A DNA stretch of 58,715 nt from Bacillota bacterium (lineage in GTDB: Bacteria; Bacillota; Negativicutes; Sporomusales; Sporomusaceae), in NCBI GenBank assembly GCA_023443285.1, contig JAEZVB010000014.1, positions 1-58,715 on the forward strand, written 5' to 3'. The translations under genes and the position numbers were made by a program. This document shows positions 27,180-35,325 of this stretch, one piece after another (the stretch's first letter is position 1; every line of letters begins with the position of its first letter). Below the pieces are notes generated by a model. It searched no databases. It was not told the DNA's origin and saw only the letters and a program-made list of their open reading frames with translations.

Positions 27180-27443
27180 ATGGCCGGTAATAGGCGCCCC
27201 TACTGGGAAGTGCCCGAAATTGATGAATGGGAAGATGAGGAGTGGCAAGAAGAGACTCCAACAAGAGAAGATAGACAGGTTTTGCCCTTTGTTGTAGGTT
27301 TGGGGTTAGGATTAGGGTTTGGTTGTTATCCGCGGCGCTACTGCTACCCACGTCGGTACTGTTATCCGCGTCGGTATTGTTATCCGCGGCAATTCTGTTA
27401 TCCACGGCAGGGGTGTTATCCACGTCCGTGCTATCCGCTATAA
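27180..27443 (+). CDS. Small protein with acidic head and Cys-Tyr-Pro-Arg repeat tail
   Basis: Protein of 87 residues not assignable to a family. The N-terminal half is strongly acidic (EIDEWEDEEWQEE), a Gly/Leu-rich segment follows (residues about 38-47), and the C-terminal 38 residues are tandem six-residue repeats: three CYPRRY units, then CYPRQF, CYPRQG and shortened CYPRP/CYPL. The DNA repeat is an 18-bp unit at 27324-27440. ATG 27180 lies after AAGGAGGG; an upstream ATG at 27162 overlaps that site. Cys/Tyr/Pro/Arg repeat tails occur in spore coat and exosporium proteins, which would fit a spore-former, but this is only an analogy. A terminator follows. Confidence 0.65.
   Translation: MAGNRRPYWEVPEIDEWEDEEWQEETPTREDRQVLPFVVGLGLGLGFGCYPRRYCYPRRYCYPRRYCYPRQFCYPRQGCYPRPCYPL
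27324..27440 (+). repeat. 18-bp tandem repeat encoding CYPRRY units
   Basis: About six and a half in-frame units of the form TGTTATCCGCGTCGGTAT, diverging toward the 3' end. Differences are largely synonymous or conservative in the first three units. Confidence 0.85.
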
Positions 27444-27461
27444 TAGAGGTATAGACAATTT

Positions 27462-27489
27462 GGCTTCCGAGGAGGAAGCCTTTTCTTTT
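27462..27489 (+). terminator. Intrinsic terminator after the repeat protein
   Basis: GGCTTCC pairs with GGAAGCC across GAGGA, followed by TTTTCTTTT. Confidence 0.85.
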
Positions 27490-27593
27490 AGCAGAGGAAA
27501 AAAGAAAAGGCTTTTTGCGCAGAATACTACCAGGCAGGATTTTATCTGGCTATTGTTGAAAAAAGTACACATTACATAGTTGGTGAGGTTCTT

Positions 27594-28433
27594 ATGATAC
27601 AAATCGAAGGTTTAGTGAAAAAATACGGAGATCGAATTGCCGTAAACGATTTAAATTTGACGATTGAGCAAGGAGAAACATTTGGACTCCTCGGCCCCAA
27701 TGGGGCGGGCAAGACCACTACAATACGGGTATTGACCATGCTTACCCGTCCGACTGCCGGCTTGGTTACGATTCATGGTTATCGCCTGCCGCAGGAAGAA
27801 CTAGCGATCAAATCAGTTATCGGTGTTGTGCCGCAGCATTTTAATCTAGACGTGGATTTGACAGCCCGGGAAAATCTTACTTTGCACGGGCGTTTGCATC
27901 ATATGTCGCAGACCGAGCGGGAAGAACGAGTGGAAGAACTGCTGGATTATGTTGAGCTCAAAGAGCGGGGCAATGACATGGTTAATACATTTTCCGGCGG
28001 CATGAAGCGCCGGTTGATGATTGCCCGGGCACTTTTGCATCAACCCAAGGTGCTCTTTCTCGATGAGCCTACTGTCGGCCTGGATCCGCAAGTCAGGCGA
28101 CGGCTGTGGGATTTAATTCGGCGCTTAAATGGTGACGGATTAACTGTGTTATTAACCACTCACTACATTGAAGAAGCCGAGAGCCTCTGTAAACGGGTGG
28201 CCATTATGGAAAAAGGGCGGTTGATTGCCCTTAACAGCCCGGCAGCGCTATGTGAGCGTCTAGGCAGTTATGTTGTGGAGTGGAACCAAAGTGAAGGAAC
28301 TCAATACCGGTTTTTTGCCAGCAGACCAGAGGCCGCGTCTTTTGCCGGTACGCTGGCTGTAAATGCGGTACTGCGCTATACTAACCTTGAGGATGTTTTC
28401 GTAGAACTAACCGGTCGCCGGGTGAGCGGCTAA
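27594..28433 (+). CDS. ABC transporter ATP-binding protein without adjacent permease
   Basis: Protein of 279 residues of the DrrA/CcmA class: Walker A GPNGAGKTT (about 35-43), signature FSGGMKRRLMIAR, Walker B VLFLDEPTVGLD and a C-terminal extension. These ATPases drive ABC-2 type export of drugs, lipids or polysaccharides. The C-terminal extension is shorter than in many DrrA proteins. No ABC-2 permease gene lies on either side; instead the CCA-adding enzyme starts 13 bases later. The partner permease must be elsewhere, or has been lost. There is no clear ribosome site beyond TGGTGAGG upstream of ATG 27594. Confidence 0.88.
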   Translation: MIQIEGLVKKYGDRIAVNDLNLTIEQGETFGLLGPNGAGKTTTIRVLTMLTRPTAGLVTIHGYRLPQEELAIKSVIGVVPQHFNLDVDLTARENLTLHGRLHHMSQTEREERVEELLDYVELKERGNDMVNTFSGGMKRRLMIARALLHQPKVLFLDEPTVGLDPQVRRRLWDLIRRLNGDGLTVLLTTHYIEEAESLCKRVAIMEKGRLIALNSPAALCERLGSYVVEWNQSEGTQYRFFASRPEAASFAGTLAVNAVLRYTNLEDVFVELTGRRVSG

Positions 28434-28446
28434 AGGAGCAGGCATC

Positions 28447-29880
28447 ATGGAGACTGCCAGAAGAATCATGCGCGAGTTGGGTGCCATGGGCTTTGAAGCC
28501 TATATTGTCGGCGGTGCTGTTCGTGACATCGTCCGTGGTGCTAGGCCTGAAGATATAGATATTGCGACAACAGCAACGCCTGAACAAATTGTCGCGATTG
28601 CCAAAGTTCAGGGCTGGAAAGCTCTCGCCGTGGGGGCGGCATTTGGCGTAGTAGCCGTAGTAGTTGCCGGGCGTACTTATGAGGTCGCCACACTGCGCAG
28701 TGAACGCTATGGGGCTCACTGCCACCGGCCTGAAACTGTGACACTAGGAGTAAGTCTGGAAAAAGACTTGGCTAGACGAGATTTTACCATAAACGCTATG
28801 GCGATGGATGCAAATGGTCAGATTATTGACTTATTTGGAGGGCGAGAGGACTTAGCCGCCGGGATTATTCGCGCAGTCGGCAACCCGGTGCAGCGATTTA
28901 GTGAAGATGCGCTGCGCATGTTTCGGGCTGCAAGGTTTGCCGCCCGTTTTGATTTTGACCTGGAAGAACAGACACAGGAAGCTATCCCGGCTTCCCTAAA
29001 GCGGGTCGCCGGACTGTCGGTCGAACGCGTCCGCAATGAAATCGAAAAAACCTTGTTGGCTGAGTATGCGGTTCGCGGACTGGATATTTTGCGGGAAACC
29101 GGCTTACTCGGAGCCCATTGCCAGGCAAGACAACAAGGTGAGATCTGCCAACTGTCAATATTGCCGGAACTTGTTCGTTTAGAAAATGTAACGCAAAACC
29201 CCCGTTATCATCACTATGATGTCTGGCGTCATACGCTGGAAGTTGTTGCGCGTACGCCACGTACGCCGATACTTCGTTGGGCAGCTTTGCTGCATGATGT
29301 AGCTAAAGGTTGGCCCGGAGTGCGCTGTCTAAACAAGGAAGGGCAGCCGTCAGATCCCGGTCATGACAAAATTGGCGCGCAAGCGGCTGTTGCCATTTTG
29401 AGCCGGTTAAAAGTGGAGCGACAGGTTATCGCAAGGGTGGCATGGCTTATCAGGCATCATTTGCTTTTCCCGGCGCCAGAGGAAAAGAATGTTATGAAGT
29501 GGCTTAAACGGCTGCTTGATCGGGGCTTTACTAATATTGATGAGTTTCAAGAGGCTTTGAATCAACTATTTGCGCTGCATGCAGCCGATCGTCTGGGTGG
29601 CCATGCCCAGCCTGATTTGGTGGGTTTGGAGCATGTGCGGGCGATAACTAATTTTATGTTGACTACTGTTCCGTTTTTCCCGGCTCAGCTTGCTGTCAGC
29701 GGACGGGAAATTGCGGCTAAATTGGGCGGCGGGCCGGAGGTAGGCTGCTTTCAGCGAAATCTTTTAGTAAGAATTCAGGGTGGTCAATTAGATAACACTC
29801 CGTCAGCATTGACGGTAGCACTGGACGCTCGAGCCCGGCGTCTGGCCGAAAAAAGGCGGGAAGCAGATGGTAAACCATAA
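28447..29880 (+). CDS. cca: CCA-adding enzyme / tRNA nucleotidyltransferase with HD domain
   Basis: Protein of 477 residues. Class II nucleotidyltransferase head with YIVGGAVRDIVRG, the metal-binding PEDIDIAT, then RRDFTINAMAMD and the neck RAARFAARF; C-terminal HD domain with ALLHDVAKG. It adds or repairs the 3' CCA of tRNAs; some close relatives are poly(A) polymerases or A- or CC-adding enzymes, and I cannot separate these from sequence alone. ATG follows AAAGGAGC at good spacing. It starts 13 bases after the orphan ABC ATPase and is probably co-transcribed with it. Confidence 0.88.
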   Translation: METARRIMRELGAMGFEAYIVGGAVRDIVRGARPEDIDIATTATPEQIVAIAKVQGWKALAVGAAFGVVAVVVAGRTYEVATLRSERYGAHCHRPETVTLGVSLEKDLARRDFTINAMAMDANGQIIDLFGGREDLAAGIIRAVGNPVQRFSEDALRMFRAARFAARFDFDLEEQTQEAIPASLKRVAGLSVERVRNEIEKTLLAEYAVRGLDILRETGLLGAHCQARQQGEICQLSILPELVRLENVTQNPRYHHYDVWRHTLEVVARTPRTPILRWAALLHDVAKGWPGVRCLNKEGQPSDPGHDKIGAQAAVAILSRLKVERQVIARVAWLIRHHLLFPAPEEKNVMKWLKRLLDRGFTNIDEFQEALNQLFALHAADRLGGHAQPDLVGLEHVRAITNFMLTTVPFFPAQLAVSGREIAAKLGGGPEVGCFQRNLLVRIQGGQLDNTPSALTVALDARARRLAEKRREADGKP

Positions 29881-29904
29881 AGCGTGTTTTCTTTAAAAAC
29901 ACAC

Positions 29905-29933
29905 TTGACTGCTGGTAGCGCATATTGTATAAT
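29905..29933 (+). promoter_or_regulatory. serC T-box promoter
   Basis: TTGACT (29905-29910) and TATAAT (29928-29933) with an exact 17-base spacer: a near-consensus housekeeping promoter just before the T-box leader. Confidence 0.85.
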
Positions 29934-29940
29934 CGAAAAC

Positions 29941-30262
29941 AAGTTAAAATAGCTTGGTACGATGAACAGGAAGTTGATTGTTACGAACTTCAGAGAACTG
30001 GCGGTTGGTGTGAGCCAGTGGGACTAACAATGAATTCCGCCTGGGAGTGGCTGATGATGAATCTGACGGGTCCGCCCGGTATAGCGGCAAAAGTTGGCTG
30101 AAAAGTAACATGGGTGGCAACGCGGGAGAATGCTCTCGTCCCTGTAGGGGGATGGAGTTTTTTTTTACCCAGATGCTGCTTGCGCTGCTATTTAGCTTGA
30201 AACTGGGTGGTACCGCGGGATTTTATCTCGCCCCAATCAATTGTTATTGGGGCGGGATTTTT
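29941..30262 (+). promoter_or_regulatory. Serine T-box leader with two antiterminator/terminator modules
   Basis: Stem I starts near 29955 (GATTGTTA pairing with TAACAAT, about 29976-30030) and presents TCC, a Ser codon, in the likely specifier bulge (GAATTCCGCC, about 30031-30040). T-box sequence 1 is at 30112-30126 (GGGTGGCAACGCGGG) followed by a terminator and long T-tract (about 30134-30166). Only 38 bases later a second T-box sequence (GGGTGGTACCGCGGG, 30205-30219) is followed by a second terminator (30226-30262). Uncharged tRNA-Ser should allow transcription of serC. There is no room for a second Stem I. Confidence 0.88.
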
Positions 30263-30286
30263 ACTTTAATTTTATGAGGTGATTTT

Positions 30287-31384
30287 GTGAGTAGTGCTAA
30301 GCGAGCCTATAATTTTAACGCCGGACCGGCAGCTTTGCCGCTAGACGTTTTAAAAAAGGCGCAGGGCGAATTGCTTGATTTTAACAACACTGGCATGTCT
30401 ATTATGGAGCATAGCCATCGGGCTAATGATTATGAGGCTGTCCACAACGAAGCAATTGAGTTATTAAAAGAGCAACTGGCGATACCAGAGGGTTATGAGA
30501 TTTTATTTCTGCAGGGCGGAGCCAGTCTCCAGTTTAGCATGGTGCCCATGAATTTTTTGCCTGAAGGTAAAAAGGCAGGCTATGTAATGACAGGCAGTTG
30601 GTCAGAGAAAGCCTATGCCGAAGCCGAAAAACTGGGCGAGGTTTTCGTGGCCGCCAGCGCTCAGGACGGCAACTATCAGCGGATACCGGCGCATACCGAA
30701 CTTAAGTATAATGCCGACACCGCTTATGTACATATTACTACCAATAATACGATTTTTGGCACGGAGTGGCGTCAAGGCTTCCCAGATACAGGCACAGTGC
30801 CATTGGTTGCCGATATGTCCAGTGATATCCTGTCATGTCCTATTGATGTCAGCAAGTTTGCCTTAATTTATGCGGGCGCTCAAAAAAATCTGGGGCCGTC
30901 AGGCGTAACAGTTGTCATTATTCGGCGTGATTTCTTAGAAACGGCCAAGAAAAACGGGCCGACAATGCTCAAGTACTCTACCTATGCCAAGAACAATTCC
31001 ATGTATAACACGCCGCCAACCTTTGGGATTTATATGATCAAACTTATGCTGGAGTGGGTCAAGGATCAAGGCGGACTGCGCGGTATCTACCGACACAATC
31101 AGGAAAAGGCAGCTTTAATCTATGACGCTATTGATGCCAGTAAGGGATTTTATGTGGGGCACGCCCAGCCGGAAGCCCGTTCGTTAATGAATATCACTTT
31201 CCGTTTAGCTGATGAAGAGTTAGAGAAGAAGTTTTTGGAGCAAGCTAAAGCAGCGGGCTTTGTAGGCCTTAACGGTCACCGCTCTGTTGGCGGCTGCCGG
31301 GCTTCTACCTATAACGCTGTGCCGTATGAGTCCTGCCAGGCATTGCGTGACTTTATGCTGACTTTCCAAAAAGAGAACTCGTAA
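30287..31384 (+). CDS. serC: Phosphoserine aminotransferase
   Basis: PLP enzyme of 365 residues. It opens with AYNFNAGPAALPLDVL, the family hallmark, and has the Schiff-base Lys in YAGAQKNLGPSG (about residue 198) and the C-terminal GHRSVGGCRAS segment. It converts 3-phosphohydroxypyruvate and glutamate to phosphoserine in serine synthesis. GTG 30287 lies 6 bases after GAGGTG. It is controlled by the Ser T-box and followed by a histidine-phosphatase gene that could remove the phosphate. The first pathway enzyme (serA) is not in the window. Confidence 0.96.
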   Translation: MSSAKRAYNFNAGPAALPLDVLKKAQGELLDFNNTGMSIMEHSHRANDYEAVHNEAIELLKEQLAIPEGYEILFLQGGASLQFSMVPMNFLPEGKKAGYVMTGSWSEKAYAEAEKLGEVFVAASAQDGNYQRIPAHTELKYNADTAYVHITTNNTIFGTEWRQGFPDTGTVPLVADMSSDILSCPIDVSKFALIYAGAQKNLGPSGVTVVIIRRDFLETAKKNGPTMLKYSTYAKNNSMYNTPPTFGIYMIKLMLEWVKDQGGLRGIYRHNQEKAALIYDAIDASKGFYVGHAQPEARSLMNITFRLADEELEKKFLEQAKAAGFVGLNGHRSVGGCRASTYNAVPYESCQALRDFMLTFQKENS

Positions 31385-31422
31385 GCTGTAAAATGATGTG
31401 GAAGTACATTAAGGAGGATAAC

Positions 31423-32073
31423 ATGGCAATAACCAGATTTATATTAGTGCGTCATGGAGAAACTACTTGGAATAAAGAAGGACGCTACCAGGGGCAAATT
31501 GACACGCCGCTTACCCCCTTTGGGCGGGAACAGGGCCAACTGGCTGCGAAAGCGCTTGCAAATGTGCCAATCGATGTTTGTTATGCAAGTCCTCTCAGTC
31601 GGGCTGTTGATACAGCTACGATGTGTGTGGCGGCACATGGCTTGCAGGTAAATACCGATAGCCGCTTATTGGAGATTAATCATGGCGAGTGGGAAGGCCT
31701 CCTAAGTGATGATGTAGGCAAAAGTTATCCTGAACTACTAGCGCTCTGGAAAACGAAGGTAGTGGGAGTTACCATGCCGGGAGAGGGCGGTGAAGATATT
31801 ACCGCTGTACGTGACCGTTCGATGGCCGCTTTTCGCGAATTGGCTGAAAAACATCAGGGGCAGACTGTGTTAGTAGTAGCCCATGATGCTGTCAACAAAG
31901 CGGTATTGTGCGACATATTAGATATTGACCTATCGCATTTCTGGCAGATTAAGCAGGACAATACCTGCATCAACGTATTTGAATACCAGGATGGAAAATG
32001 GCGGCTGGTACTGATGAACTCGACAACCCATCTGGGTTTCTTATATAGCGGGATTGAGCAAAAAGGATTATAG
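31423..32073 (+). CDS. Histidine phosphatase (phosphoglycerate-mutase-like); candidate phosphoserine phosphatase
   Basis: Protein of 216 residues of the histidine phosphatase superfamily: phospho-His motif LVRHGETTWN near the N-terminus, second catalytic His in VAHDAVNKAV, and the EINHGEWEG segment. ATG 31423 follows AAGGAGG by 5 bases. Members include phosphoglycerate mutases, CobC-type phosphatases and the metal-independent phosphoserine phosphatases known from Hydrogenobacter. Being 39 bases downstream of serC under the same serine T-box, and with no serB in sight, it is a good candidate for the last step of serine synthesis. That role is inference; CobC is the main alternative. Confidence 0.85.
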   Translation: MAITRFILVRHGETTWNKEGRYQGQIDTPLTPFGREQGQLAAKALANVPIDVCYASPLSRAVDTATMCVAAHGLQVNTDSRLLEINHGEWEGLLSDDVGKSYPELLALWKTKVVGVTMPGEGGEDITAVRDRSMAAFRELAEKHQGQTVLVVAHDAVNKAVLCDILDIDLSHFWQIKQDNTCINVFEYQDGKWRLVLMNSTTHLGFLYSGIEQKGL

Positions 32074-32075
32074 TA

Positions 32076-32123
32076 GGAAAAAAGCGAAATTATCACTTTG
32101 CGTGGACAATTTCGCTTTTTTCC
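32076..32123 (+). terminator. Intrinsic terminator of the serC unit
   Basis: GGAAAAAAGCGAAATT pairs with AATTTCGCTTTTTTCC across a 16-base loop; the 3' arm supplies the T-run. Confidence 0.85.
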
Positions 32124-32236
32124 TGTATAGATTGTTTTAGGATAATTCTGCTAATAATAGCAGGGATTGCGGTGAATGGATCGAATATACTATAGTAGTT
32201 AATAATAATTATGAACTCAATAAAGGAGTTGTTAAT

Positions 32237-33313
32237 ATGGATCAAGATAATAGCTGTAACCAAGCTAGTTGTGGATCATCCTGTGACTGCGGTTGTTCCG
32301 GGTGTGGTCCGGCTGTCGAGGAAAGTCAATTCAGTAAAGCGATGCAGGCGCTGTATGACGCTAACAAAATCGAGGACATTTTGGCAGAGTGCAACAAGCA
32401 ACTGGCTATTGAGCCAGACAATAGTGATGCCTATTTTTGGCGCGGCGTAGTGGCGGCTGTTGCCGGTAACTTTGAGCCGGCACTTGCCGATTACACGAAA
32501 GCCATTGAGCTTAATTCCCGCAAAGCGGTTTATTATTCTCATCGTGGCAGTGCGTATGCCATGCTTGACGATACCAAAAATGCGGTAATGGATTATTCGC
32601 AGGCCATATTTTATGAGCCCAACAACTGGCTGAACTATGCTAACCGCGGTGTGCTATATCTTAATAACGGCATGAACGAGCATGCTGTTGATGATTTCTC
32701 CAAAGCATTAGAATTAGAGCCAGAGGATTACGGTTCCTATTTAAACCGGGGCGATGCCTTTATCGGCCGTAATCTGTATTCAGTAGCTATTGCCGACTAT
32801 AATAAGGTTATAGAGCGCTTTCCTGAGGAGACTACGGCGTTAGTAAAAAGAGGACAGGCTTACTTTGAAATCGGCATGATGGAAGAAGCATTGGCCGACT
32901 TTAATAAGGTAATTGAGCTGGAACCGGATAATGTCCAGGCAATTGCCATCAGAGCTTCTGCCTATATGGGGCAAAAGAAACCGGCCGAGGCTGTTGCCGA
33001 TTTTACCCGGGTTATTGAGGCTGATCCTGATGATGGCAGACCATACTTTTTTCGAGGCATCGCTAACGCTGCCAAAACCGATTATGATGCAGCTATTGAG
33101 GATTTTACCTGTGCAGCAGAACTTAGCCCGGATAATGCTCTGGCATACCATAATAAGGCTTTGTGCTGTGAGATCCAAAAGCGTACATCAGAAGCGATTG
33201 ATGCCTATAAAGCATTTTTGGAGGTAGCCAACCCTGATTCACAGGAAGTAAAGCATGCCCGTGAACGGCTGCAGGAATTAGATCAAGAAAAAGGTGGCAC
33301 TTCACTGCAGTAG
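32237..33313 (+). CDS. TPR-repeat protein with cysteine-rich N-terminus
   Basis: Soluble protein of 358 residues. The first 23 residues hold six cysteines (positions 7, 12, 16, 18, 20, 23; CDCGCSGCG), a possible metal or Fe-S site. The rest is about eight tetratricopeptide repeats (for example AYFWRGVVAAVAGNFEPALADYTKAIE-like units of 34 residues), which mediate protein-protein contacts. ATG follows AAAGGAG. The Fe-S aldo/keto reductase starts 13 bases after it, so they are likely co-transcribed. I do not know a function. Confidence 0.8.
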   Translation: MDQDNSCNQASCGSSCDCGCSGCGPAVEESQFSKAMQALYDANKIEDILAECNKQLAIEPDNSDAYFWRGVVAAVAGNFEPALADYTKAIELNSRKAVYYSHRGSAYAMLDDTKNAVMDYSQAIFYEPNNWLNYANRGVLYLNNGMNEHAVDDFSKALELEPEDYGSYLNRGDAFIGRNLYSVAIADYNKVIERFPEETTALVKRGQAYFEIGMMEEALADFNKVIELEPDNVQAIAIRASAYMGQKKPAEAVADFTRVIEADPDDGRPYFFRGIANAAKTDYDAAIEDFTCAAELSPDNALAYHNKALCCEIQKRTSEAIDAYKAFLEVANPDSQEVKHARERLQELDQEKGGTSLQ

Positions 33314-33326
33314 GAGGACAAAATCT

Positions 33327-34334
33327 ATGGAAAAAAGACGGTTAGGCCGCACCGGCCTTATGGCAACACCGATTAGTTTTGGCGCGCTGCCAATGCAGCG
33401 CTGCACGATGGAAGAAGCAGGAGCGGTACTTATTGCTGCGCTTGATGCAGGCATAAATTTCTTTGATTCGGCCAGAGCCTATACGGACAGTGAGGCGAAA
33501 ATTGGCAGATATATTGCTGGTCGGCGCAGTGAATTCGTGCTGGCAACCAAAAGCATGGGAAGAACCAAAGAAGCCATGGCGAAGGATATTGATACCAGTC
33601 TGGCTACAATGAAAACCGAGTATATTGATATTTATCAAATGCATAATGTCAAGAACGAACTGGAATGGGAAGCTGTTATGGCACCGGATGGCGCACTTGC
33701 TGCTTTGAAAGAAGCGCAAGCAGCTGGGAAAATTCATCACATCGGCATAACCAGCCATAATGTGGACATGCTGATAAGAGCAGTCAAAACCGGTGAATTC
33801 AGTACTATCCAGGTACCCTTCAATTGCGTGGAACAAAAGGCCATGCAGGATTTATTTCCACTCGCCAGGGCGCATGATGTCGGCATGATTGTCATGAAAC
33901 CACTGGGTGGCGGCCTTATTGACCAAGTGGACTTGGCGTTACGCTTTGTTCTTCAAGAGGAAGAGGTAGTTGCCATTCCGGGAATGGATCGGGTTGAGCA
34001 TGTTAAAGAAAATTTGGCTGCTTCCCAGAACTTTAGACCGCTTACACCCGCGGAAACAGACAAACTGGCGGAATTAGCAGCCGAACTTGGTTCTAATTTT
34101 TGCCGTCGTTGTGGCTACTGTATGCCTTGCGTTGCCGGAATCGATATTCCCCAGATGTTTATTTTTTACTTGCAATACAACAGATATGGTTTAAAAACCG
34201 CTATTCCCGAGCGTTATAAGGGTCAGGCCGTTAAAGCCTCCGCGTGTATTGACTGTGGGGAATGCGAAGCGCGTTGTCCATACAATCTTCCCATTCGCGA
34301 GCGAATGAAACTGGTGGCCAAAGACCTCGGGTAG
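33327..34334 (+). CDS. Aldo/keto reductase with C-terminal 4Fe-4S ferredoxin domain
   Basis: Protein of 335 residues. AKR barrel (about 1-260) with the tetrad residues in FFDSARAYTDSE (Asp, Tyr), FVLATKSMG (Lys) and IYQMHNVK (His). The C-terminus carries two cysteine clusters, CRRCGYCMPC and CIDCGECEARC, the latter followed by PYNLP, which bind Fe-S clusters. Such fusions are common in anaerobes and may couple carbonyl reduction to ferredoxin. ATG 33327 follows TAGGAGG by 8 bases. The next gene, a thioredoxin-reductase-like flavoprotein, starts 20 bases downstream; together with the TPR protein they look like a redox unit. Substrate unknown. Confidence 0.9.
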   Translation: MEKRRLGRTGLMATPISFGALPMQRCTMEEAGAVLIAALDAGINFFDSARAYTDSEAKIGRYIAGRRSEFVLATKSMGRTKEAMAKDIDTSLATMKTEYIDIYQMHNVKNELEWEAVMAPDGALAALKEAQAAGKIHHIGITSHNVDMLIRAVKTGEFSTIQVPFNCVEQKAMQDLFPLARAHDVGMIVMKPLGGGLIDQVDLALRFVLQEEEVVAIPGMDRVEHVKENLAASQNFRPLTPAETDKLAELAAELGSNFCRRCGYCMPCVAGIDIPQMFIFYLQYNRYGLKTAIPERYKGQAVKASACIDCGECEARCPYNLPIRERMKLVAKDLG

Positions 34335-34354
34335 TAATACAAGGAGGAGTGAAA

Positions 34355-35224
34355 ATGGCCGAAGATAGTAAGTTTGACATTGCCATTATCGGTGGTGGTC
34401 CGGCAGGGTTGTCGGCCGCACTGACAGGGCGCATCCGTAATAAGAATATTGCCTTGTTTGAGCATCTTGATTTTAGTGAGAAGCTGCAAAAAGCACACAA
34501 GGTTGACAACTACCTAGGATTGCCGGAAGTTAGCGGCAAAGGCTTGATGCAACATTTTTCCGCGCATGCACTGGCGCATGCACCTAAGCTTATTAAAGAA
34601 AAGGTAATGAACGTGTTTCCCGGTGAAAACATGTTTACGTTGCTCACACCCCAAAATACCTATGAAGCCAAAGCCGTTATTTTTGCCACAGGGGTAGTAA
34701 GTACTCTCCTTTTTCAAGGTGAACGGGAGCTACTCGGCCGGGGTGTCAGCTATTGCGCTACCTGCGATGGCCGCATGTTTGAAGGTAAAGATGTAGCCGT
34801 TATCTCCTATACCGAGGAAGCTGAGAACGAAACGGCATTTTTAGGCGAACTCTGTCGTAATGTCTATTACCTGCCACAATATAAAGGCGATTTTGCACAG
34901 ATGCGGGCGCCAATTAAAGTGATTACAGCAAAGCCCAAGGCTATTGCCGGTGATGGACGAGTGGAAAAGCTGGTGACAGATCAGGAGGAAATCAAGGTGC
35001 ATGGGGTCTTTATCCTGCGTCAGTCCGACCCTGTCGAGAATTTGCTGCCAGGTTTGGAACTGGACGGAGAAGTCATCAAGGTTAACCGGGATATGTCAAC
35101 AAATATTCCTGGTGTATTTGCCGCCGGCGACTGTACAGGCAAGCCCTGGCAAATCGCCAAGGCGACCGGTGAAGGGCTTGTGGCTGTGCTCAGTGCGATA
35201 ACATATGTTGATAAAATAAATTAG
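34355..35224 (+). CDS. Thioredoxin-reductase-like flavoprotein lacking the NADPH motif
   Basis: Protein of 289 residues. FAD site IIGGGPAGLS (about 11-20), redox pair Cys134-Ala-Thr-Cys137, and the C-terminal FAD motif GVFAAGDCTG. In ordinary thioredoxin reductases the segment after the CxxC holds a GxGxxA NADPH motif and HRR residues; here it reads VAVISYTEEAENE (147-159) and the Arg cluster is missing. This is the pattern of ferredoxin-dependent flavin thioredoxin reductases described in clostridia. ATG 34355 follows AAGGAGGAG. It is adjacent to an Fe-S aldo/keto reductase. No thioredoxin gene is close, so the disulfide partner is unknown. Confidence 0.85.
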   Translation: MAEDSKFDIAIIGGGPAGLSAALTGRIRNKNIALFEHLDFSEKLQKAHKVDNYLGLPEVSGKGLMQHFSAHALAHAPKLIKEKVMNVFPGENMFTLLTPQNTYEAKAVIFATGVVSTLLFQGERELLGRGVSYCATCDGRMFEGKDVAVISYTEEAENETAFLGELCRNVYYLPQYKGDFAQMRAPIKVITAKPKAIAGDGRVEKLVTDQEEIKVHGVFILRQSDPVENLLPGLELDGEVIKVNRDMSTNIPGVFAAGDCTGKPWQIAKATGEGLVAVLSAITYVDKIN

Positions 35225-35238
35225 CTGTATAAGTAAAG

Positions 35239-35325
35239 AGCGAGATTGCTTCATTGCATTGACAATAACTGGATTGGTAATTCCAATCGTCATTGTCAAC
35301 GTATGTGAAGCAATCTCGCTTTATT
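35239..35325. terminator. Long hairpin between convergent genes
   Basis: AAGAGCGAGATTGCTTCA (from 35237) pairs with TGAAGCAATCTCGCTTT near 35306-35322, enclosing a second stem (ATTGACAAT with ATTGTCAA). It separates the converging flavoprotein and UDG genes. Confidence 0.75.

Noticed and set aside
27324..27440. CRISPR-like tandem repeats
   Set aside because: Units are contiguous 18-bp multiples of three without spacers and encode CYPRRY in frame; this is a protein repeat.
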